From Endomicrobium proavitum (GTDB lineage Bacteria; Elusimicrobiota; Endomicrobiia; Endomicrobiales; Endomicrobiaceae): 64,000 nt of DNA. Positions 1-10,507 of this stretch are shown here, piece after piece. Position 1 is the first letter of the stretch. Each line of letters begins with the position of its first letter. A program made the position numbers and the translations under genes. Below the pieces are notes generated by a model that saw nothing but the letters and a program-made list of their open reading frames with translations, was not told where the DNA came from and searched no databases. The DNA is taken from assembly GCF_001027545.1 (NCBI RefSeq), contig NZ_CP009498.1, positions 558,001 to 622,000 on the forward strand, written 5' to 3'.

Positions 1-1
1 A

Positions 2-442
2 AGCCCTAACATAAAATCGTTGAATTATTTAAACAATATTCTTGCAAAAATGGAAGCTGTTCGCAGCGGCGTTATGGAAGCCATTATACTTAACTCCGAA
101 GGTTACGTTGCAGAATGCACGGGCGATAACATATTTATCATTAAAGACGGAATTCTCTACACTCCTCCGGCTTCCGAGGGCGCCCTTATAGGCATAACCA
201 GAGACGCGGTAATAGAGCTTGCAAAAAATAAACTTAAAATTCAGGTAAGAGAAGAAAAACTCACAATTTACAGCGTTTATAATTCCGATGAATGTTTCTT
301 AACGGGCACTGCTGCGGAAATTATCCCTGTAGTAATTGCAGATTCAAGGGAAATAGGCTCGGGAAAACCCGGCAAGATAACCGTGAAATTAATTAAAGAG
401 TTCAAAAATCTCGCAAGATCTACCGGTATTCCTATAAAATAA
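2..442 (+). CDS. ilvE: Branched-chain amino acid aminotransferase, C-terminal part (gene runs off the left edge)
   Basis: PLP-dependent class IV aminotransferase that makes or degrades Leu, Ile and Val. The frame is open to the left edge, and the first codons (SPNIKSLNYLNNILAK) already match the family, so the ATG at 20 is internal, not the start. Family features seen are the 'EAIILNSEGYVAECTGDNIF' stretch and the 'LTGTAAEIIPV' motif near the phosphate-binding loop. Only about the last 147 residues are present. It fits with the leucine genes at the other end of the window, but nothing shows co-regulation. Confidence 0.93.
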   Translation, partial: SPNIKSLNYLNNILAKMEAVRSGVMEAIILNSEGYVAECTGDNIFIIKDGILYTPPASEGALIGITRDAVIELAKNKLKIQVREEKLTIYSVYNSDECFLTGTAAEIIPVVIADSREIGSGKPGKITVKLIKEFKNLARSTGIPIK

Positions 443-450
443 CGTTACTG

Positions 451-496
451 TTTGCTTGCGGCGCAGGCAATAGGTAAACACTGCGCCGCCGGCAAA
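451..496. repeat. G+C-rich hairpin in the ilvE-tamB spacer
   Basis: The arms 451-466 and 481-496 pair as 5 bp (TTTGC/GCAAA) plus 9 bp (GCGGCGCAG/CTGCGCCGC), with a 2x2 internal mismatch and a 14-nt loop. No T-run follows, so it is not a classical intrinsic terminator. It may be a dispersed palindromic repeat or an mRNA 3' end stabiliser. The rest of the spacer (497-565) holds a weak TATATT box at 539-544 ahead of tamB and no convincing -35 element or Shine-Dalgarno sequence. Confidence 0.6.
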
Positions 497-565
497 TATC
501 CGCCGATCATCCAATAAAATTCTTTCTAAAAACGTTTATATATTAAGCGGTTTTACGGCATAAAA

Positions 566-3500
566 ATGCGGAAACATCTAAAAAACATCATTCTAATATC
601 CGCTGCTGCGGTTTTGTTGATAACGGCATATAACTTACGCAATATGCTGATAGTGCCTCATTTGATAAATTTTTTAAGCCGCTCCGCCGGACATGAAATA
701 ACTTTAGAAAAAATTTATATTAATCCGCTTACGGCAAGCGTAGCATTTTCGGATATCAGCATAGATAATTCAATACACGCCGATTACGCGTCTTTTAGAA
801 TAAACTTTTTCAGATTATTCGGGAATTTTAAAACCCCCGAAAAATATTTAAGCAAAATCCACGTTGATAGGCTTTCGCTGCCTTCAAATCTTTCTTTAAA
901 AAATAAAACTGATTCTGCAGGCGCTGAAAACTCTCCAATTAAATTTTCCTTGCCGGAAAATACAATTAACCTATCCGTAGATAATTTAGTTTTGCAATCA
1001 AGCTCCGGATCTGTTTGTTTATCCGGCATAAATTTTTCGATAAACAATAAAAAAATAGAGGGGGAAGCCTCCTATTTTCTTTTAAACTCAACCGTAACTT
1101 TAAAATCTTTATTGCTTTTCTCTTCAACTGCCCAATATAATTTAAACTCGACGCTTTCTTCAAACGGGGAACTTACGGTATCGGCTAATTTTTTGGGAAC
1201 CGCTAACTCCGGACTCTCTGAAGTTTTTCAAAATATAAATATTCAAAAAATAGCTTACAAAGGTTTTGAAATATCAAATGCCGCTGGTTCGCTTTCGATA
1301 AAAAATAAAAAACTTAAAGCAAACATATCAGGCGAGTTCGGAAAAATTAATTTAACTTCTGAAAATTTATCGGAATTTTTGGTAAACGGCGAAACCGAAC
1401 TTGAAAAAATAAATAAAAATTTTTCCGCCAAAATCAACTACAACGGCTCTTATAAAAATTCAAAAAGCAGTATAAACGTTAAAATACAAAATCTGTCGGC
1501 ATATGGTTTTTTACTTGGAAACTATAATTTAACGGCTTCAACCGGCAAAGAAGGCAAATATGAGATTTATTGCGTTTACGGTCTGCGCGAGGCGGCGGCA
1601 TTTACTTATTTTAACGGCGGCTCTTACTCTTTAAAACTAATTCTTGACGGAGTTGTGTCGGGCGCGGCATCCGGAAATATTAAAGATGAAACTATTAAAG
1701 TAGATTTAAAAAATATTTCCGCAGCAAGACTTCCTGCCCTTCCTTTTATATGCAAAGACCCTTCGGGAGCCGTGTCTGTTTTAGGTTCTTTGGGTAAAAC
1801 CGATGGGAATATAGATGTTGATATAAGAAACTTTCAGGCAAAAAACATTAACAGAACAGACATTAAAGGGAAACTTTCAAAAAATAACGGTTTATATAAT
1901 GTCAACATCGTAAAAAGCGATAAGTCCGTGTTGTTTAACGGAACTTTTGAAAAAACAAAAGTTTTAAGTTTTGACTTTAATTTTTTAAACCTCAGCGTAT
2001 ATAATATTTTTAAAGCTTTAGGATATTCGCAAAATATAGTAAGCGGCACGGCAAACGGATACATTAAATATAACAGAGGCGCGGATGTAGAGTTTGATCT
2101 TTCTGCAGTCAACGGAGTATTATACGCAAATAAATTTAAATTTCTTGAAGCAAAGGGAAATGTTAATTATAAAAGCGTCCGAATATCTCGCTTTATTTTA
2201 AAATCCGACAACGCCGGAGCAGATTTGGATATAAGCGGGCTGCTTGGTTTTTCAAAAGATACTCCAGAATCTAAATTTGATATAAAAGCTAAAAATATAA
2301 TTCTGTCCGGCGCCAATATCAATGCAGATCTTACTTTTAAAGGCAAACTTTCCGGCAAAAACGAAGTTAAAGGCGAGTTATCCGGAAAAAATATAAAAGC
2401 CGCGGGAATGGCAATTCAAAAACTATCCGCAGATGTAACCGTTTCCTCCCAAAGAGCAGTTGTGTCGTCGCTGCGTACGGATAACGGCATCTCCGGAAAT
2501 TTTACGGCAAGCTTTGAGGAAAAAGATTTAAACGGAATGCTGTCATTTAAAAATACCGATATAAAAAATGTATATCCTCAGCTTTACGGAATTTTCAACG
2601 GCTACGTTAAGCTGTGGGGAACGTTTGCAAGCCCTTCTGTAAAAATAGAGTCCAACATAAAAAAAGGAGAATATCTTAAAGTGCCGTTTGCATTTTCCGC
2701 CGACATGCTTTATGAAAATAAAATATTAAAAGTAGAAAAAGCTTTGTTAGCGTCAAAAGAAACTAAAGCGCTTCTAAAAGGCTCTTACGGGGAAAATGAA
2801 AACATATCAGTAGAATTTGAAAACGCCTCGGAAGAAATTATAAACAAGTTTATAGGCTTTGTAAGCCCGGTAAAAGGTTTGTTTTCCGGCAGCGGATCTT
2901 TTTATAAAGTAAACGGCAAACCTTATTTAAAAATGTTTTTAGGATCAAAAAACTTTCTTATAAAAAATGCAAAAATAACAGATTTTAAATCTAACGTTAT
3001 AATACACGATAAACTTATTTCTTTAAGCAGCGCGTCGGCAAAAATTTCAGACAGTGAAATTAAGGCGGAAAGCGCCGGATTTAACATTGCAAGCGGCAAG
3101 TATTTCATAGATTTGTCGCTGGTAAACGCTCATGCCGGTTTTGCCGATGTTTTCGGTCAAATTTCACTTTCGGGAGTTATGAAAAAACAAAAAGGCGGTT
3201 CAATATATTCCGGCGACATTACTTTTAATAATTTTTGGATTAACAGATATAAACTTACAAACGCTAATTTTAACTATGAAATAAAAGATAAGTCTCTGAA
3301 AATATTTAAAGACAATGCGCCCGAAGGCGTTTTAAATGCAAGCGGAACGGTAAAATTCGGCGATGCAATTACAATTGAAAACTTTACCGTTGCAAAAGAC
3401 GGCGGCTTGTTTACCGTCAACGCTTCGATAAAGCAAGACAACATAAACGCTTTCGCTTTAGGAAAAAGAATCAGCTGGGAATTTCTTTCCGATGCCTTTG

Positions 3501-5203
3501 AGCTGCCCGTTGAAATGATTGGGGAAACCGATATAAATTTAAGTTTTACCGGACACTTGAAAAACCCGAAAGCTTCGCTTGAAATAAATTCGTCAAACGG
3601 CAGCATAATGGAAATTCCTTTTGACGCTTTTGACGTTTCAATGCTTCTGGAAAATAATATAGCTGAAATAAAAAAAGCGAGAATTTATAAAAAAAATGAA
3701 GTAAACGTTTCCGTAAGCGGGCGTTTTCCTTTGTGGCTTGACCCTTCCGTTGAAAAAGAAATGAAAAAAATGCCGTTGGAAATTTACTATTCCGTTGAAG
3801 ACGCGAAAATGAGCGTTTTACAATACATTACAAACGGATATTTAATGCCGTCGTCGGGTAAATTAAATTTTAACGGTTCTCTTAAAGGCGTTTACGGCAA
3901 AATAATAAGCAACGGGCAGCTTAACATATCTAACGGCATTATCGCCGTAAAAAATTATATTGAAAAAGCTAAAGACGTTACCGCGGATATTACGCTTTCG
4001 GACAACCGCATTCAAATCAATAAATTTTCATTTAAATCCGGAGCGGGGAAAGTAAACGCCGAAGGTTCGGTTTTGCTTGAAAGTTTAAAAATAGCGGATT
4101 TTAACCTGAGAATTTTTACCGCCGACAAAAAAGGAATGAGCCTGCGCGTTTTAGAGCTGCCTATTCCAAGTTTTATAGGTTCTAAAGCAATAATGCAGGA
4201 CTACTCAAAAGGCGAACCCACTTTTGATTTAACAATTACAGGCGCAGGCGAAAAACCTAAAATTGCCGGCGTGGTAGTTTTGGAAAATACAAGAATTTGC
4301 TACCCGCCTGCGTCAAGAAATCCGGGATCGTCTTCAATAATTCCAAAAGAAGCAGAGCTTGACTTAGAGCTTAGAAGCGGAAAAAACACAAAATATGAAA
4401 ATTCGTTTGCCGACGCGTGGGTTAACGGAAGTTTGTTTTTAACGGGAACTTACGGCGCAGTGAAACCTTTGGGCATTTTAGATTCGCAAAAAGGCACGAT
4501 AAGTTACTTCGGAATTACTTTTGATATTTTAAACGCAAAAGTTGAAATAGCAGATTCAAAAAATATTTTTATATCGGGAGAAGCGGAAACGCAGGTATAT
4601 TCTCCGGCAAAAGCCGAATACGGAACTTTCGGAATGTCGGTAACAAAATCCGAAATAAAATCTTTAAACATTCGCTATTATTCTAAAGACGACCCGACTA
4701 TGGACTCGCAAACAGCATTGGCAAAAATTACAGGAACGGAACAAATCGTTCGCAATGAAACCGAAGAAAACTCTTCAACAATGTCGGATTACTCCATACG
4801 CCAGCAGGCTTTGCGCCTTATAGATTCAAGCTTTGCCACGCCTTTTGCCCGCACTATTTTGAGAAGAACCGGGCTTATAGACAACGTGCGCGTTGCATAT
4901 ATGGCGCAAGATCAGGTTGTGGCGCCTTCAGAAGAAAATCAGGACTTTTTAAGCCTGTTATACGGTTCTAAATATTCGTTTGAAAAAAATATTACCGATA
5001 AATTATTGCTTGGATACTCTATGGTTATAGACCAAATTGAGCAGAAACTTGACCTTCGCCATGAAATAGAAATGCGATACAGGCTTACAAATAATCTATT
5101 TTTAAGCGGAAGTTATGAGCTTGAAAAAGAAGTTCAATTTCACCAACCTGACAGAAAGTTTATGCTGCAGCACCAAATAAGGTTCGGACTTCCGAAGAAA
5201 TAA
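566..5203 (+). CDS. tamB: TamB-like translocation and assembly module / inter-membrane bridge protein
   Basis: A very long (1545 aa) periplasmic protein held by one N-terminal membrane anchor (about residues 7-25). It is followed by more than 1,000 residues of repetitive beta-rich sequence and a C-terminal TamB (DUF490) domain in roughly the last 350 residues. TamB/AsmA-like proteins form hydrophobic grooves between the inner and outer membranes and work with Omp85 proteins or in lipid traffic. The gene lies directly before bamA, as in many diderms with a single Omp85. It is longer than E. coli TamB (about 1259 aa). No clear Shine-Dalgarno precedes the ATG. Confidence 0.88.
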   Translation: MRKHLKNIILISAAAVLLITAYNLRNMLIVPHLINFLSRSAGHEITLEKIYINPLTASVAFSDISIDNSIHADYASFRINFFRLFGNFKTPEKYLSKIHVDRLSLPSNLSLKNKTDSAGAENSPIKFSLPENTINLSVDNLVLQSSSGSVCLSGINFSINNKKIEGEASYFLLNSTVTLKSLLLFSSTAQYNLNSTLSSNGELTVSANFLGTANSGLSEVFQNINIQKIAYKGFEISNAAGSLSIKNKKLKANISGEFGKINLTSENLSEFLVNGETELEKINKNFSAKINYNGSYKNSKSSINVKIQNLSAYGFLLGNYNLTASTGKEGKYEIYCVYGLREAAAFTYFNGGSYSLKLILDGVVSGAASGNIKDETIKVDLKNISAARLPALPFICKDPSGAVSVLGSLGKTDGNIDVDIRNFQAKNINRTDIKGKLSKNNGLYNVNIVKSDKSVLFNGTFEKTKVLSFDFNFLNLSVYNIFKALGYSQNIVSGTANGYIKYNRGADVEFDLSAVNGVLYANKFKFLEAKGNVNYKSVRISRFILKSDNAGADLDISGLLGFSKDTPESKFDIKAKNIILSGANINADLTFKGKLSGKNEVKGELSGKNIKAAGMAIQKLSADVTVSSQRAVVSSLRTDNGISGNFTASFEEKDLNGMLSFKNTDIKNVYPQLYGIFNGYVKLWGTFASPSVKIESNIKKGEYLKVPFAFSADMLYENKILKVEKALLASKETKALLKGSYGENENISVEFENASEEIINKFIGFVSPVKGLFSGSGSFYKVNGKPYLKMFLGSKNFLIKNAKITDFKSNVIIHDKLISLSSASAKISDSEIKAESAGFNIASGKYFIDLSLVNAHAGFADVFGQISLSGVMKKQKGGSIYSGDITFNNFWINRYKLTNANFNYEIKDKSLKIFKDNAPEGVLNASGTVKFGDAITIENFTVAKDGGLFTVNASIKQDNINAFALGKRISWEFLSDAFELPVEMIGETDINLSFTGHLKNPKASLEINSSNGSIMEIPFDAFDVSMLLENNIAEIKKARIYKKNEVNVSVSGRFPLWLDPSVEKEMKKMPLEIYYSVEDAKMSVLQYITNGYLMPSSGKLNFNGSLKGVYGKIISNGQLNISNGIIAVKNYIEKAKDVTADITLSDNRIQINKFSFKSGAGKVNAEGSVLLESLKIADFNLRIFTADKKGMSLRVLELPIPSFIGSKAIMQDYSKGEPTFDLTITGAGEKPKIAGVVVLENTRICYPPASRNPGSSSIIPKEAELDLELRSGKNTKYENSFADAWVNGSLFLTGTYGAVKPLGILDSQKGTISYFGITFDILNAKVEIADSKNIFISGEAETQVYSPAKAEYGTFGMSVTKSEIKSLNIRYYSKDDPTMDSQTALAKITGTEQIVRNETEENSSTMSDYSIRQQALRLIDSSFATPFARTILRRTGLIDNVRVAYMAQDQVVAPSEENQDFLSLLYGSKYSFEKNITDKLLLGYSMVIDQIEQKLDLRHEIEMRYRLTNNLFLSGSYELEKEVQFHQPDRKFMLQHQIRFGLPKK

Positions 5204-5271
5204 ATAAAAATCATTGAAATTTTTATGCTTTTTTAATAAAATGTTCAACGTGCATTTTATATTAATACTAT
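5204..5271 (+). promoter_or_regulatory. tamB-bamA spacer: AT-only hairpins and a possible bamA promoter
   Basis: Two AT-rich hairpins are visible: 5204-5211 with 5219-5226 (8 bp), followed by a T-rich tract, and 5236-5243 with 5253-5260 (8 bp). The first could be a weak terminator for tamB. A possible promoter is TTCAAC (5244-5249), 16 nt, then TACTAT (5266-5271), about 20 nt before the bamA ATG, which has an AAGGA Shine-Dalgarno. Both readings are weak because AT-rich sequence gives such matches easily. Confidence 0.35.
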
Positions 5272-5290
5272 TATTTTTTAAGGAATACAA

Positions 5291-7549
5291 ATGAAAAAAT
5301 TTATCTTTGCGATTTTTGCTGCGACCATCTTAAGCGTAAACGCGTTTGCCGATACCGATAAAGTTATGCGCGTGCAAATTGAAGGGCTGCAAAATGTTAA
5401 AATCAAAACCGTCACTTCCGTTATTGAACTCAAGAAAAAAGGCATGGAGTATTCCGACGATATTGCAAGAAGCGACGTTCGCGCTATTTTAGATTTAGGT
5501 TCTTTTGAAGACGTTGAATTTAACTTCAATAAAGAAAACGGAACTCTATCTTATATAGTTACGGAAAAACCATACATAAAAAAGATAAATTTTAAAGGCA
5601 ACAAACAGTTTTCTTCGGGAAAGTTAAAGAGCGAAAGCACATTAAAAGAAAAACAATATTACGACAGCGCCAAGCTTGACGAAACAAAAGCCAAAATAGC
5701 TCTTTTATACAAAGACGCCGGCTATGCCGACTGCGAAATTGAAGCGTATCCTACAACAGACGCCGAAACAAATATAATGACCGTCAATTTTCTTATTACG
5801 GAAAATAATAAAATTGTCGTAGGCGGCATAAAAATAGACGGCACTGTGGCGTTTAAAGAAAAAAAGATAGTTAAACTTATGAAAACTAAAGTTAAAAAAG
5901 TTTTCAAAGAAGATACGTTCAGAACCGACATCGGCTTAATAGAAACTTTCTATAAAAATAACGGGTATATGGAATATAAACTTTTAGATTCCACAATAAC
6001 CTACAACGACGACCGCACGCAAATGCTTATAACTTTAAGCATCAGCGAAGGCGCAAACTATAAAATAGGAAACATTACTTACGGAGGAAACGAAGCGCTT
6101 ACGGACAAAGAAATAACAAAATCTCTTAAAATTACAAAAGGCGCCCAGTTTCAACAGTCAAAAATTGCCGAAACGCTTCAGGGCGTTTACGACTTGTATT
6201 CAGACAGAGGTTATTTGCACGCGCAAGTTGTTCCGTCGTTTAACGGAGATGAGCAAACCGGAATAGTGGACATAGATTTTGCCATACAGGAAAACGCGGT
6301 AGTATATGTAGGCAACGTTTACATTGAAGGGCTTGTTTCAACAAAAGATAAAGTTATCAGAAGAGAAATTCTTGTAAAACACGGAGACGTTTTATCGGCC
6401 GGCAAAGTCCGCAGAAGCATTGAAAGAATTTACAACCTTGGGTTTATAGAAGGCGCAGAACCTCAAATACTGCCCACGCAGGCGCCTGACGCAATGGATT
6501 TGCTTTTTAACATAACCGAAGGCAAACCCGGTATGATTACCGCCGGCGCCGGATACTCTTCGGTAGATCAATTCGTAGGCTCCATACAGTTTCAACATAT
6601 GAATCTTTTCGGCTACGGACAGAGACTTAATTTGTTATGGGAATTCGGCGCAAGAAGACAAAACTACGAAATAGATTGGACGGAACCGTGGATTTTCAAT
6701 AAAAACGCAAGCTTAACCTTAAGCGCATACAACATTGAAAGAGCAAGAGATTACGCAAGCGTTACCGACGCTTACAAAGAAAGCAGAATAGGAGCCGGCG
6801 TAAAAGTAGGTCCGCGAATTAGCGAAACCGTCGGGCTTTTATTCGGATACAGTTATGAATTCGTAAAACTTTACGATATAGATTCACGAGTTTTAAGCGA
6901 CATACAAAGCGCAACGGACTTATCTAAAGACAACACTTCAGCCGTGCTTGCGCAGATAGTTTTTGACAACAGAGATTACGTTTTTGACCCGTCAAGAGGC
7001 TCAAGACATCTTTTTGCGTTACAATTTGCCGGCGGACCTCTCGGCGGAAATGTAAATTATGTTAAAGGGACTGCAAAATCTACGTGGTATTTCCCGACGT
7101 TTTGGAAGTTTGTATTATCTTTCAATGTTAACGCCGCAATGATAGGCTCTTACGGCGGGCAAAAAACCGTTCCTTTGTATGAAAAGTTTTACGTAGGCGG
7201 AGCCGATACCATAAGAGGATACAAGTACAGAACTGAAATAGGCCCTGAAAACGGCGGAACCGTTATGGGGCTTGCAAATGTAGAATATAAATTCCCTATA
7301 GTTTCGGATAAAGGAAAAGCAATACTTCAAGGCGCGTTCTTCTACGACATCGGCGGAACGTGGGATAAAGTAAGCGATATAGATTTCTCTCTCGGCACGG
7401 GGACAAACAACCTGCGTTCGGGAGTAGGTTTCGGCATACGCTTTGCCACGCCGGTATTCCCGTTGCGTTTAGACTGGGGATACGGCTTAAATCATAAATC
7501 GGGAGAACCGCTGCAGCAGTTCTATTTTACAATTGGAAATGTTTTCTAA
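5291..7549 (+). CDS. bamA: Outer membrane protein assembly factor BamA (Omp85)
   Basis: Core of the machine that inserts beta-barrel proteins into the outer membrane. A signal peptide is visible (cleavage expected after AFA, near residue 20). POTRA domains follow in tandem to about residue 410, and then the Omp85 barrel ends in the usual C-terminal Phe (TIGNVF). The barrel holds the conserved 'VGGADTIRGY' segment (the (V/I)RG(F/Y) lid motif), and 'RLNLLWEFGARRQNYEIDWTE' resembles the first strands. At 752 aa it is near the family length. It lies in order tamB-bamA-skp-lpxD, a common envelope-biogenesis arrangement. AAGGA lies 7 nt before the ATG. Confidence 0.96.
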   Translation: MKKFIFAIFAATILSVNAFADTDKVMRVQIEGLQNVKIKTVTSVIELKKKGMEYSDDIARSDVRAILDLGSFEDVEFNFNKENGTLSYIVTEKPYIKKINFKGNKQFSSGKLKSESTLKEKQYYDSAKLDETKAKIALLYKDAGYADCEIEAYPTTDAETNIMTVNFLITENNKIVVGGIKIDGTVAFKEKKIVKLMKTKVKKVFKEDTFRTDIGLIETFYKNNGYMEYKLLDSTITYNDDRTQMLITLSISEGANYKIGNITYGGNEALTDKEITKSLKITKGAQFQQSKIAETLQGVYDLYSDRGYLHAQVVPSFNGDEQTGIVDIDFAIQENAVVYVGNVYIEGLVSTKDKVIRREILVKHGDVLSAGKVRRSIERIYNLGFIEGAEPQILPTQAPDAMDLLFNITEGKPGMITAGAGYSSVDQFVGSIQFQHMNLFGYGQRLNLLWEFGARRQNYEIDWTEPWIFNKNASLTLSAYNIERARDYASVTDAYKESRIGAGVKVGPRISETVGLLFGYSYEFVKLYDIDSRVLSDIQSATDLSKDNTSAVLAQIVFDNRDYVFDPSRGSRHLFALQFAGGPLGGNVNYVKGTAKSTWYFPTFWKFVLSFNVNAAMIGSYGGQKTVPLYEKFYVGGADTIRGYKYRTEIGPENGGTVMGLANVEYKFPIVSDKGKAILQGAFFYDIGGTWDKVSDIDFSLGTGTNNLRSGVGFGIRFATPVFPLRLDWGYGLNHKSGEPLQQFYFTIGNVF

Positions 7550-8132
7550 AAAATTTTTATTACCCGCTATATTTTTGTTTCTCGCTGCGTCTTCTTACGC
7601 TTTGGAGCTGCACGTTACGGGCACGCCTGAAAAAAACGTGCAAAGCAGCATAAGCGGAATAGTTTTTATAGATATGGAAAAAGCTTTTGAAAACCACCCA
7701 ATGACGGCAAGATACAGAGAAGTTCTGCAAAATTTTGCAAAAGGAAGAAAAGAGCTTTTAGACAAGCTTTCTTCCGATATTAAAACCAATGAAAACAAAT
7801 TAAGCGAAATAGCCGTTAAAATAAACGAAGCCCAAAACAGAAACGATCAGGCAACTATTGAAGAATACGCCAAACAATTTGACGGAGTGAAAAAAACTAT
7901 TGAAAACTTGCGCAGCACCGTTTCCGAAACTTCCAAACGCACGAAAACCGAGCTGGCTATTATGGAAGAAAAGCAGTCTCTAACGGTATTAAAAGACATA
8001 GAACTTGTTTTAAAAGAAGTTGCAAAGCGCCACCGCGCCGATATTGTTTTAGACAAGCAAAGCATTCTTGTAGGCAGCCAAAATAACGAAGATGTAACCG
8101 ATGAGGTTATAACAAGATTAAAAGGAAGATAA
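7533..8132 (+). CDS. skp: Skp/OmpH-family periplasmic chaperone
   Basis: A small exported chaperone that holds unfolded outer-membrane proteins for BamA. A signal peptide lies at about residues 3-24 (KKFLLPAIFLFLAASSYA). A strongly charged coiled coil then runs from roughly residue 60 to 150, as in the Skp tentacles. At 199 aa it is near family size. The start overlaps the 3' end of bamA by 17 nt; the second ATG two codons later (7539) is equally possible. The stop codon is followed immediately by lpxD, so translation is probably coupled. Confidence 0.88.
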   Translation: MEMFSKKFLLPAIFLFLAASSYALELHVTGTPEKNVQSSISGIVFIDMEKAFENHPMTARYREVLQNFAKGRKELLDKLSSDIKTNENKLSEIAVKINEAQNRNDQATIEEYAKQFDGVKKTIENLRSTVSETSKRTKTELAIMEEKQSLTVLKDIELVLKEVAKRHRADIVLDKQSILVGSQNNEDVTDEVITRLKGR

Positions 8133-9173
8133 ATGAAACTTACCGCATCCGAACTTGCAAAAATAGTTTCCGGAGATCTTGAAGGGAATGCAGCGGAAAT
8201 AATTACCGGAGCTAACGGATTGTCTGAAGCGCGCGCCGGAGAAGTGTCGTTTTTAGGAAATTTAAAATATACAGCCGACGCTTTAAACACAAAAGCAAGC
8301 GTTCTTTTTATTGCAAAAGATACGGATTCTTCGCAATTTAAAAATAAAACCGTTATAAAAGTTAAAAATCCGCAATACGCATTTTCCGTAGTTTTAACCA
8401 TTATAGATAAAGAAAGACTTGCCGTTATAGAACATAAAGTTTCTCCGTCGGCGCATATTTCGCAAAAAGCGGTTGTGGAAGAAAACGTTTACATAGGGCA
8501 CAACGTCGTTATTGAAGATGGGGCGTCTGTCGGAAGCGGAACAAAAATATTTCCTAACGTTTACATAGGAAGAAATGTCAAAATAGGAAAAGACTGCATA
8601 ATATATCCTAACGCGGTAATAAGAGAAAACTGTTCTCTGGGCGACAGAGTAATTTTGCAGCCGTCGGTAGTAATAGGCGGCGACGGTTTCGGTTTTGCCA
8701 CAATAGACGGCGTAAACAATAAAATTCCTCAGATAGGGCGCGTAGAAATAGGTTCGGACGTGGAAATAGGCGCTCACACCACAATAGACAGAGCTACCGT
8801 TGACGCAACAAGAATAGGCGACGGCACAAAAATAGACAATCTTGTTATGATAGCGCATAATGTTCAAATAGGTAAAAATTGTATTATAGTTGCAGAATCC
8901 GGAATAGCAGGCTCCACTCAATTGGGCAACAACGTAACTATCGGCGCGCAGGTTGGCATAGTAGGTCATATAAAAATAGGAAACAATGTAACCGTAACGG
9001 CTCAATCGGGAGTTACGGCAAATTTAGAAGACGGCGCTATCGTAGGCGGAAACCCGATAACAGATCTTCAAAACAGTATAAAAATAAGAGCCACGTTAAG
9101 GCATCTTCCTCAAATGTATCACGACATAAGAAAAATAAAAAAAGATTTGGAGACTACTAAACAAAATGGCTAA
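8133..9173 (+). CDS. lpxD: UDP-3-O-(3-hydroxyacyl)glucosamine N-acyltransferase LpxD
   Basis: Third step of lipid A synthesis: adds a 3-hydroxyacyl chain to the 2-amino group. It has the N-terminal uridine-binding domain (about 1-100), a left-handed beta-helix of hexapeptide repeats (about 105-310), and a C-terminal helix. The catalytic-His region 'MIAHNVQIG' is present. At 346 aa it matches the family. It starts right after the skp stop and overlaps lpxC-fabZ by 8 nt. Confidence 0.96.
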   Translation: MKLTASELAKIVSGDLEGNAAEIITGANGLSEARAGEVSFLGNLKYTADALNTKASVLFIAKDTDSSQFKNKTVIKVKNPQYAFSVVLTIIDKERLAVIEHKVSPSAHISQKAVVEENVYIGHNVVIEDGASVGSGTKIFPNVYIGRNVKIGKDCIIYPNAVIRENCSLGDRVILQPSVVIGGDGFGFATIDGVNNKIPQIGRVEIGSDVEIGAHTTIDRATVDATRIGDGTKIDNLVMIAHNVQIGKNCIIVAESGIAGSTQLGNNVTIGAQVGIVGHIKIGNNVTVTAQSGVTANLEDGAIVGGNPITDLQNSIKIRATLRHLPQMYHDIRKIKKDLETTKQNG

Positions 9174-10503
9174 ACAAACTACCATAGCCGCAGAGGCTTA
9201 TGTAGAGGGAGTAGGCTTACATACCGGCAAAAAAAGTAAAGTTGTTTTTAAGTCGGCTCCGGCAAATTCCGGAATTAAATTTATACGCACGGATTTGTCC
9301 GGGAAACCTGAAATTCCGGCATTGTATTCAAACGCCCTGCTTAACATGGCTGTGCGCGGAAGCGTTATAGCAAAAGGCGAAGCAAGAGTAAGCACAATAG
9401 AACATATAATGTCGTCGTGCAACGCTTTGGGCATAGATAACCTTACCATAGAAATTGATAACGAAGAACCACCTATTCTTGACGGAAGCGCAAAAGTTTT
9501 TGCCGAAACTCTGGCAAAAGCCGGCGTAAAAGAACTTGACGCGCCCAAAGAGTATTACGTAATAACGGAACCCGTTATTTTTGAATCCGGAAAAACAAAA
9601 ATATCCGCATACCCGTCGGACAAACTTGAAATAGAATGCACTATAGGCTTTGACCATCCGTATTTAAAGCATCAGGAAATGAAAGTGTCCTGCGTAAATA
9701 AAGATTTTTATTTGAGCGATTTAGCTTCGGCAAAAACGTTTTGCTTTGATTATGAAATAGAAGCTCTCCAGAAAAACGGTCTTGCTTTGGGCGGCAACAT
9801 GGATAACGCCATAGTTATTTCCATAGACGGCATTCACAATCCGGAGCCTTTAAGATACGCCGACGAATTTGTTCGCCATAAAATTTTAGATTTAATCGGC
9901 GATTTATATCTTGCCGGAAAACCCATAAAAGCAAAAATTACGGCGGAAAAACCCGGACATTTAAACAACATAAATTTTGTAAAAGAGTTTGTTAAAAAAG
10001 CAACAATAAAAAAAGATAATACGGAGGACGTAATGGAAAGCCCTGCGCTTAAAGAAGGGGAAAAAATATTGACGCATGAAGAAGTTTTAAAAATTATACC
10101 TCACAGATATCCGTTTGTAATGATAGATAAAATAAAAATAAATAGCGCCGAGCCGAATAAAGCCGTGGGCTACAAATGCGTAAGCGGCAACGAAGGTTTT
10201 TTTCAGGGACATTTTCCGGGAGCTCCTATAATGCCCGGCGTTTTAATAGTTGAAGCAATGGCGCAGACTTCCTGCGTAATGTTTCTTTCAAAACCGACAA
10301 TGAAAAATTGTCTTGCATATTTTATGTCCATAGATAACGCAAAATTCAGAAAACCCGTAAAGCCCGGCGATTTACTTGAGCTTAGAGTAGAAACAATAAA
10401 AGACAGCGGAAGACGTGGCAAAGTAAAAGGTCAGGCTTTTGTTGACGGAAAACTTACCACCGAGGCTGAGTTTATGTTCATAATAGTTGATAAAGAGGCC
10501 TAA
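9166..10503 (+). CDS. lpxC-fabZ: Fused LpxC deacetylase and FabZ 3-hydroxyacyl-ACP dehydratase
   Basis: A bifunctional protein of 445 aa. Residues about 1-280 are LpxC, the zinc deacetylase and committed step of lipid A: 'GVGLHTG', '[16 protein letters not shown]' (zinc His and catalytic Glu), '[11 protein letters not shown]' (zinc His and Asp) and 'KPGHLNN' (catalytic His) are all present. Residues about 300-445 are FabZ: '[13 protein letters not shown]' and '[20 protein letters not shown]' carry its catalytic His and Glu. The fusion is known in Bacteroidota and some other diderms. It ties use of 3-hydroxyacyl-ACP in lipid A to its use in fatty acid elongation. Confidence 0.96.
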   Translation: MAKQTTIAAEAYVEGVGLHTGKKSKVVFKSAPANSGIKFIRTDLSGKPEIPALYSNALLNMAVRGSVIAKGEARVSTIEHIMSSCNALGIDNLTIEIDNEEPPILDGSAKVFAETLAKAGVKELDAPKEYYVITEPVIFESGKTKISAYPSDKLEIECTIGFDHPYLKHQEMKVSCVNKDFYLSDLASAKTFCFDYEIEALQKNGLALGGNMDNAIVISIDGIHNPEPLRYADEFVRHKILDLIGDLYLAGKPIKAKITAEKPGHLNNINFVKEFVKKATIKKDNTEDVMESPALKEGEKILTHEEVLKIIPHRYPFVMIDKIKINSAEPNKAVGYKCVSGNEGFFQGHFPGAPIMPGVLIVEAMAQTSCVMFLSKPTMKNCLAYFMSIDNAKFRKPVKPGDLLELRVETIKDSGRRGKVKGQAFVDGKLTTEAEFMFIIVDKEA

Positions 10504-10507
10504 AAAC

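Noticed and set aside
7847-8401. 184-codon - strand frame opposite skp and lpxD
   Set aside because: It spans two well-supported + strand genes and has a low-complexity Ser/Phe composition typical of antisense frames in this genome.
8394-9005. Long - strand open frame (203 codons) opposite lpxD
   Set aside because: It mirrors the hexapeptide codons of lpxD, is extremely Tyr-rich with no family likeness, and has no ribosome site. It is a shadow of the real gene.
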